The position numbers and the translations under genes were made by a program. The notes beneath the pieces are model-generated. The model had not been told where the DNA came from, searched no databases, and worked only from the letters and a program-made list of their open reading frames with translations. A stretch of 17,497 bases of DNA, from contig DAOWKX010000036.1 of NCBI GenBank assembly GCA_030639705.1, forward strand, positions 1 through 17,497, read 5' to 3'. Numbering within the stretch: the first letter of the stretch is position 1; every line of letters starts with the position of its first letter. This DNA comes from Candidatus Aminicenantota bacterium. Its GTDB lineage: Bacteria; Acidobacteriota; Aminicenantia; UBA2199. Positions 7,839 to 15,777 of the stretch are shown in pieces.

Positions 7839-7853
7839 AAATTTTTTTCAATC
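7833..7853. terminator. Bidirectional hairpin between convergent genes
   Basis: GATTGAAAA (7833-7841) and TTTTCAATC (7845-7853) form a perfect 9-bp stem with a TTT loop. The plus-strand CAP gene's TGA (7836-7838) lies in the left arm, and the stop of the minus-strand zinc-ribbon gene (7848-7850) lies in the right arm. The A/T run in the middle supplies U-rich sequence for both directions. The stem is AT-rich, so its strength as an intrinsic terminator is uncertain. Confidence 0.5.
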
Positions 7854-9809
7854 ACGCTCTCTCTTCATTACCCGGACTGACCAGAAGTGTTTATACCGAT
7901 CTTCCTGGATTGATTTGAACTTTCTGCTGAGAGGCGAGTAAACCCAGGCCTGACTGGAATCCAGGCTATTTACATCACCGGTCCAAATTTCATACTGACC
8001 GCTGGATAGAGTGATAATGTTTTTTATGGTTTTTGCAGATAAGGTCGCTGCTTCTTCGGCTGTAGGTAATCTCCAGTTATAGTAACCGGCATGTCTCCGG
8101 TTTGCCCACCATTTTGCTTTTTGAAAGTTCATGATTTTATCCCAATGATGCCACATTAATCCGAATGTATAGTCAATGATTACCCGGTCACCCTCTATTA
8201 ACCGGTTTTCTATTTGAGCCGGAATATTTTTTATATTAACCGGGATATCCTTTGTCTCTTGATCCGTCAAACTGAGAAAAACTGTTCTTAATTGCATTTT
8301 GTTATGTAAACGAAGCTTTTGATCAAGCTGTTGATCAAGGATTTTTCTGTCTTGCTTTCGTAATTCTTCAATTCTTTTCCTGACTTTGAAGGCATTTTTT
8401 CCGGCTGGATAATTTTGAAGATATTCTTGACATATGATAATATTGGTTGAATTTATTGCCTTTTGAAAAGCTATTCCTTCTGTATTATCCGGCTGGATAG
8501 TGTCATCGCTATCGATTTTTTTTATAATTTCTTGTTTTGCTTTTTTGTTTTTTAGCTCTTTTTCCAAATTCACCAATTCATCGGTGATTTTTATTTTTTT
8601 GGCAAGATTGATCATATGTTCGGCGTTTTTTAGATCATCTTTTTGAAAATAATCATTGGCACTTCTAAGATATTCAAGGTATTGTTTTCCCAGCGGTGAT
8701 AGTCCTTGATCTTCATTCATTTCTTTTGCAATTTCCTGGGTTTTTGGAGGCGATGATTCAGTTTGATCTTGATTTTTGCTGTGCGCGTTTAAAATATAGA
8801 GAACGATAATTAATATGATGAAAGCGATCACTGACAGCCCGATAAAGAGCCAGCGGAAGGCTTTTTTCTTTTTTTCTTTTAAATCGCTTAGAATTGTTTG
8901 AACAGAGTCTGTTGTTCCTGATTGAATATTGCCGGGTTCTACCTGGTTTTGAGGTTCAAATTCAGATTCCTTGACGGGTTGACTATCCGGTACCAGCAAC
9001 ATGTCTTTTTCGAATTCTGAAACCGGAATTTCTCCGGGGATGATATCGCTTTGTTTTTTTTTGTCCGGTTCATTGATTTCTATTTCAAATTGGCTAAATA
9101 CATCCTTTTTATCTGAAGTGTCTTGTTTTTCTGCTGCCGATTCATCCGGTTCAATTATATTTTCCTCTAACTCTAAAATTTCTTCCTCTGGGCCCAGCAC
9201 CAATAATTCATCATCTCGGTCATCTTTCTCGTCTTGTTTCCAGGATTTTTCATCACTTACCGGAGATTTGTCGTCCACGATTTTATCGGCAAAATCGGAT
9301 TTCTTTTCAAATTCATCAGCGGTGGATATGCCATCTTCCAGTTCTGGAATCTCTTCTTCGCTGTCAAGAGATAATGCTTCTTTATCAGGAAGTGGTTCTT
9401 GTTGATTACTATGATCCGGTTTGTCTTCAGGTGGTGAGAGTTCGGTTTCGAATTCCAGCTTGAATAATCCTTCTTTTGAGTTAATTTCCTCGGGTTCTTC
9501 TTTCTGTTCTATTGATGCTAAGATTTTCTGCTGGTAATCAATCACTTCAGCATCAACACCGATCATGGAGAGATAAAGATCGATGTAATTCATTGCTTCA
9601 TTAAAATCTTTTTTAATATAAAAGGATTTTTTTATTTTTGATTTCAGTTCTTTAGCAAACTGTTTTTCTGTTTTGTTTGTTGAGTCAAGTACAGCGTTAT
9701 CCGGGGCTGCTTTTTCTTGAGAAGGATGTTTCTTTTGTAACTGGAAACCGCAGTAGGGGCATGTTTTTGTGTCATCCGGTAATTCCTGATTGCATTTTGT
9801 ACATATCAT
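7848..9809 (-). CDS. Zinc-ribbon, single-pass membrane protein with C-terminal DUF1566 (Lcl C-terminal-like) domain
   Basis: The 653-residue protein begins with a zinc ribbon (Cys3, Cys6, Cys17, Cys20). A short helical part and a long, strongly acidic, low-complexity region follow (about 100-300). One transmembrane segment lies at about 316-341, then a Lys/Glu-rich helical stretch. The C-terminal domain (about 540-650) has DYTFGLMW, YYNWRLPTAEEA, IWTG and WVYSP, the hallmarks of DUF1566/Lcl C-terminal domains. With Lys-rich residues on the ribbon side, the ribbon should be cytoplasmic and the DUF1566 domain periplasmic. It starts 24 nt after coaD with AGGA upstream, so it is probably the last gene of that operon. 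Its function is unknown. It may link a cytoplasmic state to the envelope, but that is inference. Confidence 0.8.
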   Translation of the reverse strand: MICTKCNQELPDDTKTCPYCGFQLQKKHPSQEKAAPDNAVLDSTNKTEKQFAKELKSKIKKSFYIKKDFNEAMNYIDLYLSMIGVDAEVIDYQQKILASIEQKEEPEEINSKEGLFKLEFETELSPPEDKPDHSNQQEPLPDKEALSLDSEEEIPELEDGISTADEFEKKSDFADKIVDDKSPVSDEKSWKQDEKDDRDDELLVLGPEEEILELEENIIEPDESAAEKQDTSDKKDVFSQFEIEINEPDKKKQSDIIPGEIPVSEFEKDMLLVPDSQPVKESEFEPQNQVEPGNIQSGTTDSVQTILSDLKEKKKKAFRWLFIGLSVIAFIILIIVLYILNAHSKNQDQTESSPPKTQEIAKEMNEDQGLSPLGKQYLEYLRSANDYFQKDDLKNAEHMINLAKKIKITDELVNLEKELKNKKAKQEIIKKIDSDDTIQPDNTEGIAFQKAINSTNIIICQEYLQNYPAGKNAFKVRKRIEELRKQDRKILDQQLDQKLRLHNKMQLRTVFLSLTDQETKDIPVNIKNIPAQIENRLIEGDRVIIDYTFGLMWHHWDKIMNFQKAKWWANRRHAGYYNWRLPTAEEAATLSAKTIKNIITLSSGQYEIWTGDVNSLDSSQAWVYSPLSRKFKSIQEDRYKHFWSVRVMKRERD

Positions 9810-9833
9810 TTTAAATTTTCCTATTAAGCCCGG

Positions 9834-10328
9834 TTATAAGGGAAACTGCTTGAATTTTTCTTTCAGTTTTTTATCAACTATTGCCGGTACCATTTTTTTA
9901 ATTTCACCACCTAAGAGATAGATCTCTTTAACCAGTTTTGAACTTAAAAAGGAATAGCATACAGATGGAACCAAGAATATGGTTTCAATACTCGGAGCCA
10001 TACTTCGATTGATTAAAGCCATCTGAAATTCGATATCAAAATCAGAAATGGCCCGCAATCCCCGAACAACGGTTGTAATGTTTCTTTTTTTTAAATAATC
10101 CACTAATAATCCTTCAAAATAATCCACTTCGATTCGTTCATTATTAGAAAATGTTTCTTGAATGATTTCCAGTCGTTCTTCCAGAAAGAGTAAATAGGTT
10201 TTTGAAGGATTTTTTAAGGCGGCAACCGTGATTTTGTCAAATATTTTCAGTCCTCTTTCGATAATATCGATATGACCATTGGTTAAGGGATCATATGATC
10301 CCGGATAAACAGCGGTTCTATCAGGCAT
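9834..10328 (-). CDS. coaD: Phosphopantetheine adenylyltransferase
   Basis: CoaD catalyses the fourth step of CoA synthesis, transferring AMP from ATP to 4'-phosphopantetheine in the cytosol. The 164-residue protein has the expected family length. It contains the nucleotidyltransferase motif TNGH (16-19) after YPGSYDP, the VVRGLRAISDFDIEFQM segment, and the C-terminal SFLSSKLVKEI motif that corresponds to ISSSxVKE. It overlaps the upstream kinase gene by 8 nt, and GAGGA is correctly placed before its ATG. One oddity is the substrate-region sequence APSIETIFLVPS, where LxPSxE is usual; this is still within family range. Confidence 0.97.
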   Translation of the reverse strand: MPDRTAVYPGSYDPLTNGHIDIIERGLKIFDKITVAALKNPSKTYLLFLEERLEIIQETFSNNERIEVDYFEGLLVDYLKKRNITTVVRGLRAISDFDIEFQMALINRSMAPSIETIFLVPSVCYSFLSSKLVKEIYLLGGEIKKMVPAIVDKKLKEKFKQFPL

Positions 10329-10932
10329 TTTTATCCTCTATAATGGATATAATATCCAGGCATTTCTTTTTTAATTCATTTAATCCCTGATTGTTTTCAA
10401 TAATAAAATCTGCTATCTGGATACATTCTCCAACTCGTTGGCCGTTACTGGATTCTCCAACTCCCCATTCCCGATTTATCAATTTTTCCAATTCAGAATT
10501 TTCCACCCTATCTGTCTGTCTCTTTCTTGATTGTATTCTTTTTAATATAATCTCCAAATCTGATTTGATTCCGATAAGATAAAACGGACGTAATTTTTTT
10601 AATTCCAGGACTTCGGCCGGGTTTCGGATACCGTCAATAATCCAGGCTTTTTTATTAGAAGCAATAATTTTATCTCTGACTCGCCTGGCGATAATGTCAG
10701 TACCACCGTTTTTCCGAAGTTCATTTCCTAGGTTTTGCAGGTCATGGCGGCTCATATTATCTTTACCTCTTTTACCCGCTTCTTCTCTAACAATATCAGA
10801 GAGGGATATATAGGCAAAATTCAAATTTTTAAAAATCTTTGCTATTTCTCCTTTTCCTGAAGCCATGGTCCCGGTAAGGCCAACATACAATGGTTCTTCT
10901 CTTGCTTTTTGAAGGATGGTGGTATCAAGCAT
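10321..10932 (-). CDS. P-loop nucleotide kinase, UPF0200/dephospho-CoA-kinase-like
   Basis: The 203-residue protein has a Walker A variant GTMASGKG (21-28; GKG as in adenylate kinases rather than GKS/T), SLSDIVREEAGKRG, WIIDGIRNPAEV and REWGVGESS, and ends with ADFIIENN. This motif order matches the UPF0200 kinases described mainly in archaea and the kinase-like part of the N-terminal region of some dCMP-deaminase fusion proteins. It is more distant from classical CoaE, although automated annotation may say dephospho-CoA kinase. It overlaps dCMP deaminase upstream and coaD downstream, each by 8 nt. Two roles fit: a CoaE stand-in for the last CoA step next to coaD, or a (d)NMP kinase working with the deaminase. 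Sequence alone does not choose between them. Confidence 0.8.
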   Translation of the reverse strand: MLDTTILQKAREEPLYVGLTGTMASGKGEIAKIFKNLNFAYISLSDIVREEAGKRGKDNMSRHDLQNLGNELRKNGGTDIIARRVRDKIIASNKKAWIIDGIRNPAEVLELKKLRPFYLIGIKSDLEIILKRIQSRKRQTDRVENSELEKLINREWGVGESSNGQRVGECIQIADFIIENNQGLNELKKKCLDIISIIEDKNA

Positions 10933-11446
10933 TTTCTTTTCCGTACTGATATTTGTCTTCTATGATATCATGCTGTTGCCAGGCACTGACCCAATTTTTT
11001 ACATAGAAGATCTTGAGATTGTTTTTTCCACTCACAGAGGTAATAACCCGGTTTAAACCGGCATTAATAATCATTTTTTTACAGATGAAGCAGGGGTAGG
11101 CATTCATGATTTCGCCGGTTTCACGATTTTCACCAAAAATATACATGTCACCGCCTAACAGGCTGACACCGGCTCTGGCTGCATTGATAATAGCATTTTG
11201 TTCGGCATGGACGGAACGACACAGTTCATACTGTGTTCCTGAGGGAATATCCAATTTTTTTCTTAAACAAAATCCGTGTTCCAGTGAACTGCTGGTGTGT
11301 CTTGGAGCGCCGACATAACCGGTGGCAATGATTTGATCTTCCTTAACAATAATGGCTCCGATGAGGACATTTAAACAGGTTGAACGGGTGGATACAACTC
11401 GGGAGATGTTCAGATAATATTCTTCTTTTTTAGGTCTTTTAACCAT
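10925..11446 (-). CDS. dCMP deaminase (deoxycytidylate deaminase family)
   Basis: The 173-residue zinc-dependent deaminase would convert dCMP to dUMP for thymidylate synthesis. Catalytic and zinc residues are evident: His80 and Glu82 in HAEQNAI, and Cys119 and Cys122 in PCFIC. RSTCLNVLIGAIIV and ATGYVGAP are the usual family motifs. About ten extra residues (GENRETGEIMNA) come before the PCxxC, a variant seen in part of the family. It is the first gene of the operon with the P-loop kinase and coaD. The ATG at 11446 has no Shine-Dalgarno, but a promoter ends only 8 nt upstream. Confidence 0.92.
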   Translation of the reverse strand: MVKRPKKEEYYLNISRVVSTRSTCLNVLIGAIIVKEDQIIATGYVGAPRHTSSSLEHGFCLRKKLDIPSGTQYELCRSVHAEQNAIINAARAGVSLLGGDMYIFGENRETGEIMNAYPCFICKKMIINAGLNRVITSVSGKNNLKIFYVKNWVSAWQQHDIIEDKYQYGKENA

Positions 11447-11454
11447 ATATCGTT

Positions 11455-11483
11455 ATTGTACCAATTCAGGGGCTAAAAGTCTA
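11455..11483 (-). promoter_or_regulatory. Promoter of the dCMP deaminase operon
   Basis: On the minus strand TAGACT (11478-11483) and TACAAT (11455-11460) are separated by 17 bp. The TACAAT is followed after 8 nt by the ATG at 11446, so the predicted start of transcription lies within a few bases of the start codon. Confidence 0.55.
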
Positions 11484-11538
11484 ATATATTGAATCGACTC
11501 TTTTTGGATATTAAACCAAAACAGATCTTCTTTTAATA

Positions 11539-11566
11539 TTGACAAAGATAATGGTTGGGGTAAAAT
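11539..11566 (+). promoter_or_regulatory. Promoter of the cysteine desulfurase gene
   Basis: TTGACA (11539-11544) and TAAAAT (11561-11566) are separated by 16 bp. The predicted start, about 7 nt after the -10, coincides with the ATG at 11573. The GGGG at 11557-11560 could look like a Shine-Dalgarno but would lie upstream of the transcript. Confidence 0.55.
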
Positions 11567-11572
11567 AAAAAA

Positions 11573-12745
11573 ATGATGAATGAGCGAAAAACAGGGTATT
11601 TTGATTATAATGCCACTACCCCTGTCGATCCCCGTGTTCTCTCTGAGATGAAACCTTTTTTTTCAGAAATATTTCATAACCCCGCTTCATTTTATCGGTT
11701 GGCCGGAGAGGCCAGGTATCGGGTCGAGGCCTCCAGGGCACAAATCGCAAAATTGATTAATTCTCACACTGATGAAGTTTATTTTACCTCCGGGGGAACT
11801 GAATCCGATAACATGGCCATTATGGGAATGGTTAAGCATTTAAAAAGTAAGGGAAATCATATCATAACCTCCGAGATAGAACATCCGGCTGTTTTAAATA
11901 CCTGTAAGTACCTGGAAAAGAATGGATATGAAATCACCTATCTGACAGTGGATCAAACAGGGCAGGTTGATCCGGATGAATTAATAAAACAGATCACCTC
12001 AAAAACCGTACTGGTCAGCATCATGCATGCCAACAATGAAATAGGAACCATCCAGCCTATAAAAGAATTATGTCAAATCGTCCATCAAAAAGAAGTCTTT
12101 TTTCACACCGATGCGGTCCAGTCCGCCGGAAAAATTGCTGTTGATGTAAAAGAATTAGATGTTGATATGCTGAGCTTGTCAGCGCATAAAATATATGGCC
12201 CCAAGGGTGTTGGTGTTCTGTTTAAAAAGAGAAATGTGAAAATCGACCCCCTTGCCTTCGGAGGTGGTCATGAACGCGGGTTAAGGCCGGGCACAGAAAA
12301 TGTTCCCGGTATTGTGGGCATGGGCAAAGCCGCAGAATTAGCCGTTGAAGAAATGGATTCCGAGGCGCAAAGGTTAAGACAGATGCGGGACCGGCTTCAA
12401 AAAGAATTGGTCAATCGGGTGCCTGATATTTTGATTAACGGAAACACCCCGAAAAGATTATATAACACGCTGAATATTTCAGTCCGCCATATTGAAGGCG
12501 AAGCCATGCTGGCCATGCTGGATCAGGATGGTTTTGCCTTGTCTTCCGGTTCGGCCTGTTCTTCCAAATCAACTAAACCGTCATATGTTTTAACAGCCAT
12601 CGGATTATCACCCGAGGATGCCCAAGGAAGTTTAAGAATCAGCCTGGGTAAATACAGTACCGAAGAGGATATTGATCGGCTGTTAGAGGTATTTCCTCAG
12701 GTGGTGGACGGATTGAGAAAGATATCCCCCTTCTGGACTGAATAA
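11573..12745 (+). CDS. nifS: Cysteine desulfurase, NifS/IscS family
   Basis: This PLP enzyme removes sulfur from L-cysteine and passes it as a persulfide for Fe-S cluster or thio-cofactor synthesis. The 390 residues have the normal length. FDYNATTPVDPRV opens the protein. TSGGTESDN and HANNEIGTIQP contact the cofactor, Lys206 in SAHKIYGPKG forms the Schiff base, and the catalytic Cys329 lies in SSGSACSSKS, followed by PSYVL. The loop length and Ser-rich surroundings of the Cys fit group I NifS/IscS. It stands alone with its own promoter, opposite to the dCMP deaminase operon. No IscU, SufU or thiolation partner is nearby, so its recipient is unknown. ATG 11573 and ATG 11576 are both possible starts. 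Confidence 0.96.
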   Translation: MMNERKTGYFDYNATTPVDPRVLSEMKPFFSEIFHNPASFYRLAGEARYRVEASRAQIAKLINSHTDEVYFTSGGTESDNMAIMGMVKHLKSKGNHIITSEIEHPAVLNTCKYLEKNGYEITYLTVDQTGQVDPDELIKQITSKTVLVSIMHANNEIGTIQPIKELCQIVHQKEVFFHTDAVQSAGKIAVDVKELDVDMLSLSAHKIYGPKGVGVLFKKRNVKIDPLAFGGGHERGLRPGTENVPGIVGMGKAAELAVEEMDSEAQRLRQMRDRLQKELVNRVPDILINGNTPKRLYNTLNISVRHIEGEAMLAMLDQDGFALSSGSACSSKSTKPSYVLTAIGLSPEDAQGSLRISLGKYSTEEDIDRLLEVFPQVVDGLRKISPFWTE

Positions 12746-12776
12746 TCAATAGCTGATCCTTCGTTCTTCATATTTA

Positions 12777-14570
12777 TCATTGATGGTAAACAATGGAAAA
12801 ATAAATCCAGCGACCTGGAGTTTTTAGGCCAGGGATTTCCTCGATAATGGTTTTAAATACATTATCAACACCTAAACTGATTTCGACATTTTTAAAATAA
12901 AGGCCAAATATCAGATTGAGAAAATGACCCCTTTCAATTGTTTGATAGATTCTTTTATACAGGTATTGGGCGGTAATTCCGAAAAATGATGCTGGTTTGT
13001 AAGACATACTGGTTTTAATACATAAATCGGGAAACCGCAAACCATACTTGGACTGAAACCCGCTGTTCCTATTAATAACAAATAACTTTTCTACTCCGGC
13101 TATAACCATAGCCCTTTTTAAATTTAAACGGTAATTAATTTCAAATCCGGTCACATCATTCTTCTCAATATTCCGGGCTTCCCATGGGATTGTATCCATA
13201 TCTATTTCATTATCCAGTAATTTGATCCAGTCAATAACATTTTTTTGATTTCTGTAGAATAGAGCTAAGGTAATACTCTGCTGATGTGTTAACAGTGAAA
13301 GTGAGGTTTCAAAATTAAAACTGACTTCGGGTTTTAATTCAGGATTTCCAATATTGGCTGGTGATTCATAATACAGCTCAGTAAAAGACGGAATTCTGAA
13401 AGATTTACCGCATCCGGCTTTGAAGATCAAACCTGAAGCAATATGGTGATAGATTCCTGCATAAAAGGTCAAATTTGAATTTTCATCTGAAATATGATTA
13501 CTTCGAATCCCCGCATCGATGCCACCTTTTTTTAAAAGGTAATTGGTATTTAAATAAATGGTCCATCGGTTTCTTCTATGATAACCCATGGAACTGCTTT
13601 CCATACTTTCATTCTTGAATTCCAAACCTCCAGTAGCCTTAATTCTCTTTAATTTGTAAGAAAATGAAAAATTTAAATATATCTGCTTGCTCAAGCTTTG
13701 GTTCTGGAAAAAATCAGGTTCATAGCGGTCAAGGGTAAAAAAATCATCAAGGGTATTGTAAGAAACAGTAAAGCTACAGGTTATTCTTTTGAATATTTTT
13801 CTCAATAAAAACTGAGAAAAGAAAGAGCCCATTTCCTCTAATGAAGGATAATCGGCATAAAACCCGGCAGCCCCGAAGTCATTGTTTAAGTATCCGGTAA
13901 AAAACCCAATTTCCGTTTCTTTGCCGGTAAAGGAAGCGGCTAAGCTTAAGCGGTAAAGATCAAACTCTTGTCCCGGGTAAAATCCCGAGGAATTGTTTCT
14001 TTGCCATGAGAGTCTCACATTAAAATTTTTGAACACTTTACCGACACTTAAAATCGAAGAAAAGAAATCATTTTTTCCTACGCTAACGGTAAAATGAAAT
14101 TCACTTTTTCTTTTCAGGATAATATTGACTACCCCGGCAAAGGCTCCAGCTCCATAAGTTGTTGAACTTCCACCTCTGATTATTTCTATTCTTTCTATAT
14201 CTTGAACCGTAAATGCCAAACCGGAATTGAAATGGCCGGTTTGAGGGTTATTCATTGGAATACCATTCACCAGCATCAATACCTGTTCAAAATTGCTTCC
14301 CCTCATAGATAGGTCAAAAGTGCTATCTGACTGTCCCCTTCTATGAACATTCAGAACCGTGATGAATGAATACAAATCAGTAAAATTCTTTATTTTTAAT
14401 AGCTTTAAATCTTTATCACTGATAATAATCATATCTTTTGAATTGAATTCATGGGAAAAAATTCTTTCCTTCACTTCAACCTTTTCAACTATTTCCGGAA
14501 GTAGAAAAGTCGAAGTCAGTAAAATAATCAGAACAAGGCGCTTGAAACAGGAAAAAGATTTGTCAACCAT
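12777..14570 (-). CDS. TonB-dependent outer-membrane receptor
   Basis: The 597-residue protein begins with a signal peptide (Lys-rich start, then LVLIILLTSTFLLP) and a VEKVEVKER stretch that could act as a TonB box. The plug domain follows: NVHRRGQSDSTFDLSMRG, VLMLVNGIPMNNP, IERIEIIRGGSSTTYGAGAFAGVVNIILKR. The rest shows alternating aromatic/polar strands of a 22-strand barrel, including SFRIPSFTELYYESPANIGNPELKPE, the usual barrel signature. The length is close to BtuB-type receptors, and there is no N-terminal carboxypeptidase-like domain. The substrate is unknown; a cobamide or metal chelate is only a guess based on size. The ATG at 14570 has no Shine-Dalgarno. Confidence 0.93.
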   Translation of the reverse strand: MVDKSFSCFKRLVLIILLTSTFLLPEIVEKVEVKERIFSHEFNSKDMIIISDKDLKLLKIKNFTDLYSFITVLNVHRRGQSDSTFDLSMRGSNFEQVLMLVNGIPMNNPQTGHFNSGLAFTVQDIERIEIIRGGSSTTYGAGAFAGVVNIILKRKSEFHFTVSVGKNDFFSSILSVGKVFKNFNVRLSWQRNNSSGFYPGQEFDLYRLSLAASFTGKETEIGFFTGYLNNDFGAAGFYADYPSLEEMGSFFSQFLLRKIFKRITCSFTVSYNTLDDFFTLDRYEPDFFQNQSLSKQIYLNFSFSYKLKRIKATGGLEFKNESMESSSMGYHRRNRWTIYLNTNYLLKKGGIDAGIRSNHISDENSNLTFYAGIYHHIASGLIFKAGCGKSFRIPSFTELYYESPANIGNPELKPEVSFNFETSLSLLTHQQSITLALFYRNQKNVIDWIKLLDNEIDMDTIPWEARNIEKNDVTGFEINYRLNLKRAMVIAGVEKLFVINRNSGFQSKYGLRFPDLCIKTSMSYKPASFFGITAQYLYKRIYQTIERGHFLNLIFGLYFKNVEISLGVDNVFKTIIEEIPGLKTPGRWIYFSIVYHQ

Positions 14571-14603
14571 GGCTAATAACTTAATTATATTGTATTGCCT
14601 GGA

Positions 14604-14632
14604 ATTGTAGCAGGTTTTACGCCCGGGCTCAA
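14604..14632 (-). promoter_or_regulatory. Promoter of the TonB-dependent receptor gene
   Basis: On the minus strand TTGAGC (14627-14632) and TACAAT (14604-14609) are separated by 17 bp. A second TACAAT lies at 14589-14594. The leader would be about 27 nt. No Fur- or B12-riboswitch-like sequence was recognised in it. Confidence 0.55.
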
Positions 14633-14660
14633 GAATGACTTATTTGTTATATAAATAATT

Positions 14661-15683
14661 TTAATTTTTTTTTAAATTTACTTTATGGAGTTCCCATATT
14701 TCCTCATCTTCATTTTCAATTAGAGTATAAAAACTTTGATTTTTAATGACGAAAATGGGAAAATCAAACAGATTTCCCGGAATACCAACCAGGGGGATAT
14801 ATTTATGCTTCAATTCCTTGCCCTTGAGGTCCATAATTATCAGCTCTGTCAACCCCTTTTTCTGCTTGTAAGTTAAGGTGTAGATTCTATTGCTTTCTAC
14901 CAACATGGAGCGGATTGGAGGAAAATGATCCTTAAAAGATATACGTTGTATAAAAAACTCATAAAATTGCTTGAAATTGGGATTGGTTTTAAACCATTTG
15001 AGTATTTTATCCTTATAATCTCCGGGAACCTTCAGGGGTTGATATTCTTTCTTAATGCTTTGGACTTTTTTACCTTGAAGATTAAATACATCTATGGCAA
15101 AACCTGCTTTCCCGATTACCACATAAATATGATCTCGGTAGGGAATGGAAGAAAAATCAGTATTGGGGAAAACCCAGTTAAAGTTGGGCCCGATGGTCAT
15201 ATCGGAACGGTAAAGTTCTTTAATCAAGTTTAAATCTTTATCATACAGTCCCATGTTCAAATACATCTTTTTATCATCTCCCTGGGCTGTTCCGCTGGCA
15301 ATAAATTTGTCTTTTACCGGGATAAAAATTCTTAAAGGTGGAACTTTTCTTTCAGAAAGAAATTCTCCTTCCAGAGTAAAGGTGCTGAGTTTGGCATCAC
15401 TGCTGACATAGAGTTTGTCTCCGATCACTGCAATAATCATAGGTGGTCCGAAGGGATTAACTTTAAACTCGCGGGGCCCTTCTCCTTCTTTTCCGAATTT
15501 TTTGATCAGAGAAAAATCTTTTAGCGAGTAGATATAAATGGAACTGCCTTCAGAGACATAAAGGTTGTTATTACTCATATCTATTATTTGCGGTTTCATT
15601 AATTCTTCCAATTCAGCAATTTTTTCAGCATGGGTTAATATCACCAATAATAGTATGATCAATAAAAATATGATTTTTTTCAT
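14661..15683 (-). CDS. Exported 6-bladed beta-propeller (NHL-like) protein
   Basis: The 340-residue protein has a clear signal peptide (MKKIIFLLIILLLVILTHA). Repeated four-stranded blade patterns follow: NNLYVSEGSSIYIYS then LIKKFGKEGEGPREF, GDKLYVSSDAKLSTF, HIYVVIGKAGFAIDVFN and NRIYTLTYKQK. KKFGKEGEGPREF is the hallmark of the 6-bladed beta-propeller family (bacterial NHL-like repeats). The protein is probably periplasmic or surface-exposed; its role is unknown. GGAG is well placed before the ATG. The next gene in the same direction is the TonB receptor, but that has its own promoter 91 bp later, so joint transcription is optional. Confidence 0.85.
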   Translation of the reverse strand: MKKIIFLLIILLLVILTHAEKIAELEELMKPQIIDMSNNNLYVSEGSSIYIYSLKDFSLIKKFGKEGEGPREFKVNPFGPPMIIAVIGDKLYVSSDAKLSTFTLEGEFLSERKVPPLRIFIPVKDKFIASGTAQGDDKKMYLNMGLYDKDLNLIKELYRSDMTIGPNFNWVFPNTDFSSIPYRDHIYVVIGKAGFAIDVFNLQGKKVQSIKKEYQPLKVPGDYKDKILKWFKTNPNFKQFYEFFIQRISFKDHFPPIRSMLVESNRIYTLTYKQKKGLTELIIMDLKGKELKHKYIPLVGIPGNLFDFPIFVIKNQSFYTLIENEDEEIWELHKVNLKKN

Positions 15684-15730
15684 GTGAATAGCTCCTTAAA
15701 CTTTAGGTAAAATAAATATATGATTGATGA

Positions 15731-15759
15731 ATTGTATACCATTTTTACTTCAAAATCAA
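15731..15759 (-). promoter_or_regulatory. Promoter of the beta-propeller gene
   Basis: On the minus strand TTGATT (15754-15759) and TACAAT (15731-15736) are separated by 17 bp, just downstream of the regulator's stop codon. The leader would be about 40 nt and includes the GGAG ribosome-binding site. Confidence 0.55.
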
Positions 15760-15777
15760 CGATTTCATGGTCAGAAT

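Noticed and set aside
9001..9405. Plus-strand Ser-rich ORF of 134 codons
   Set aside because: It is the antisense reading of the acidic low-complexity part of the zinc-ribbon protein. The Ser richness follows from Glu/Asp/Ser codons on the other strand.
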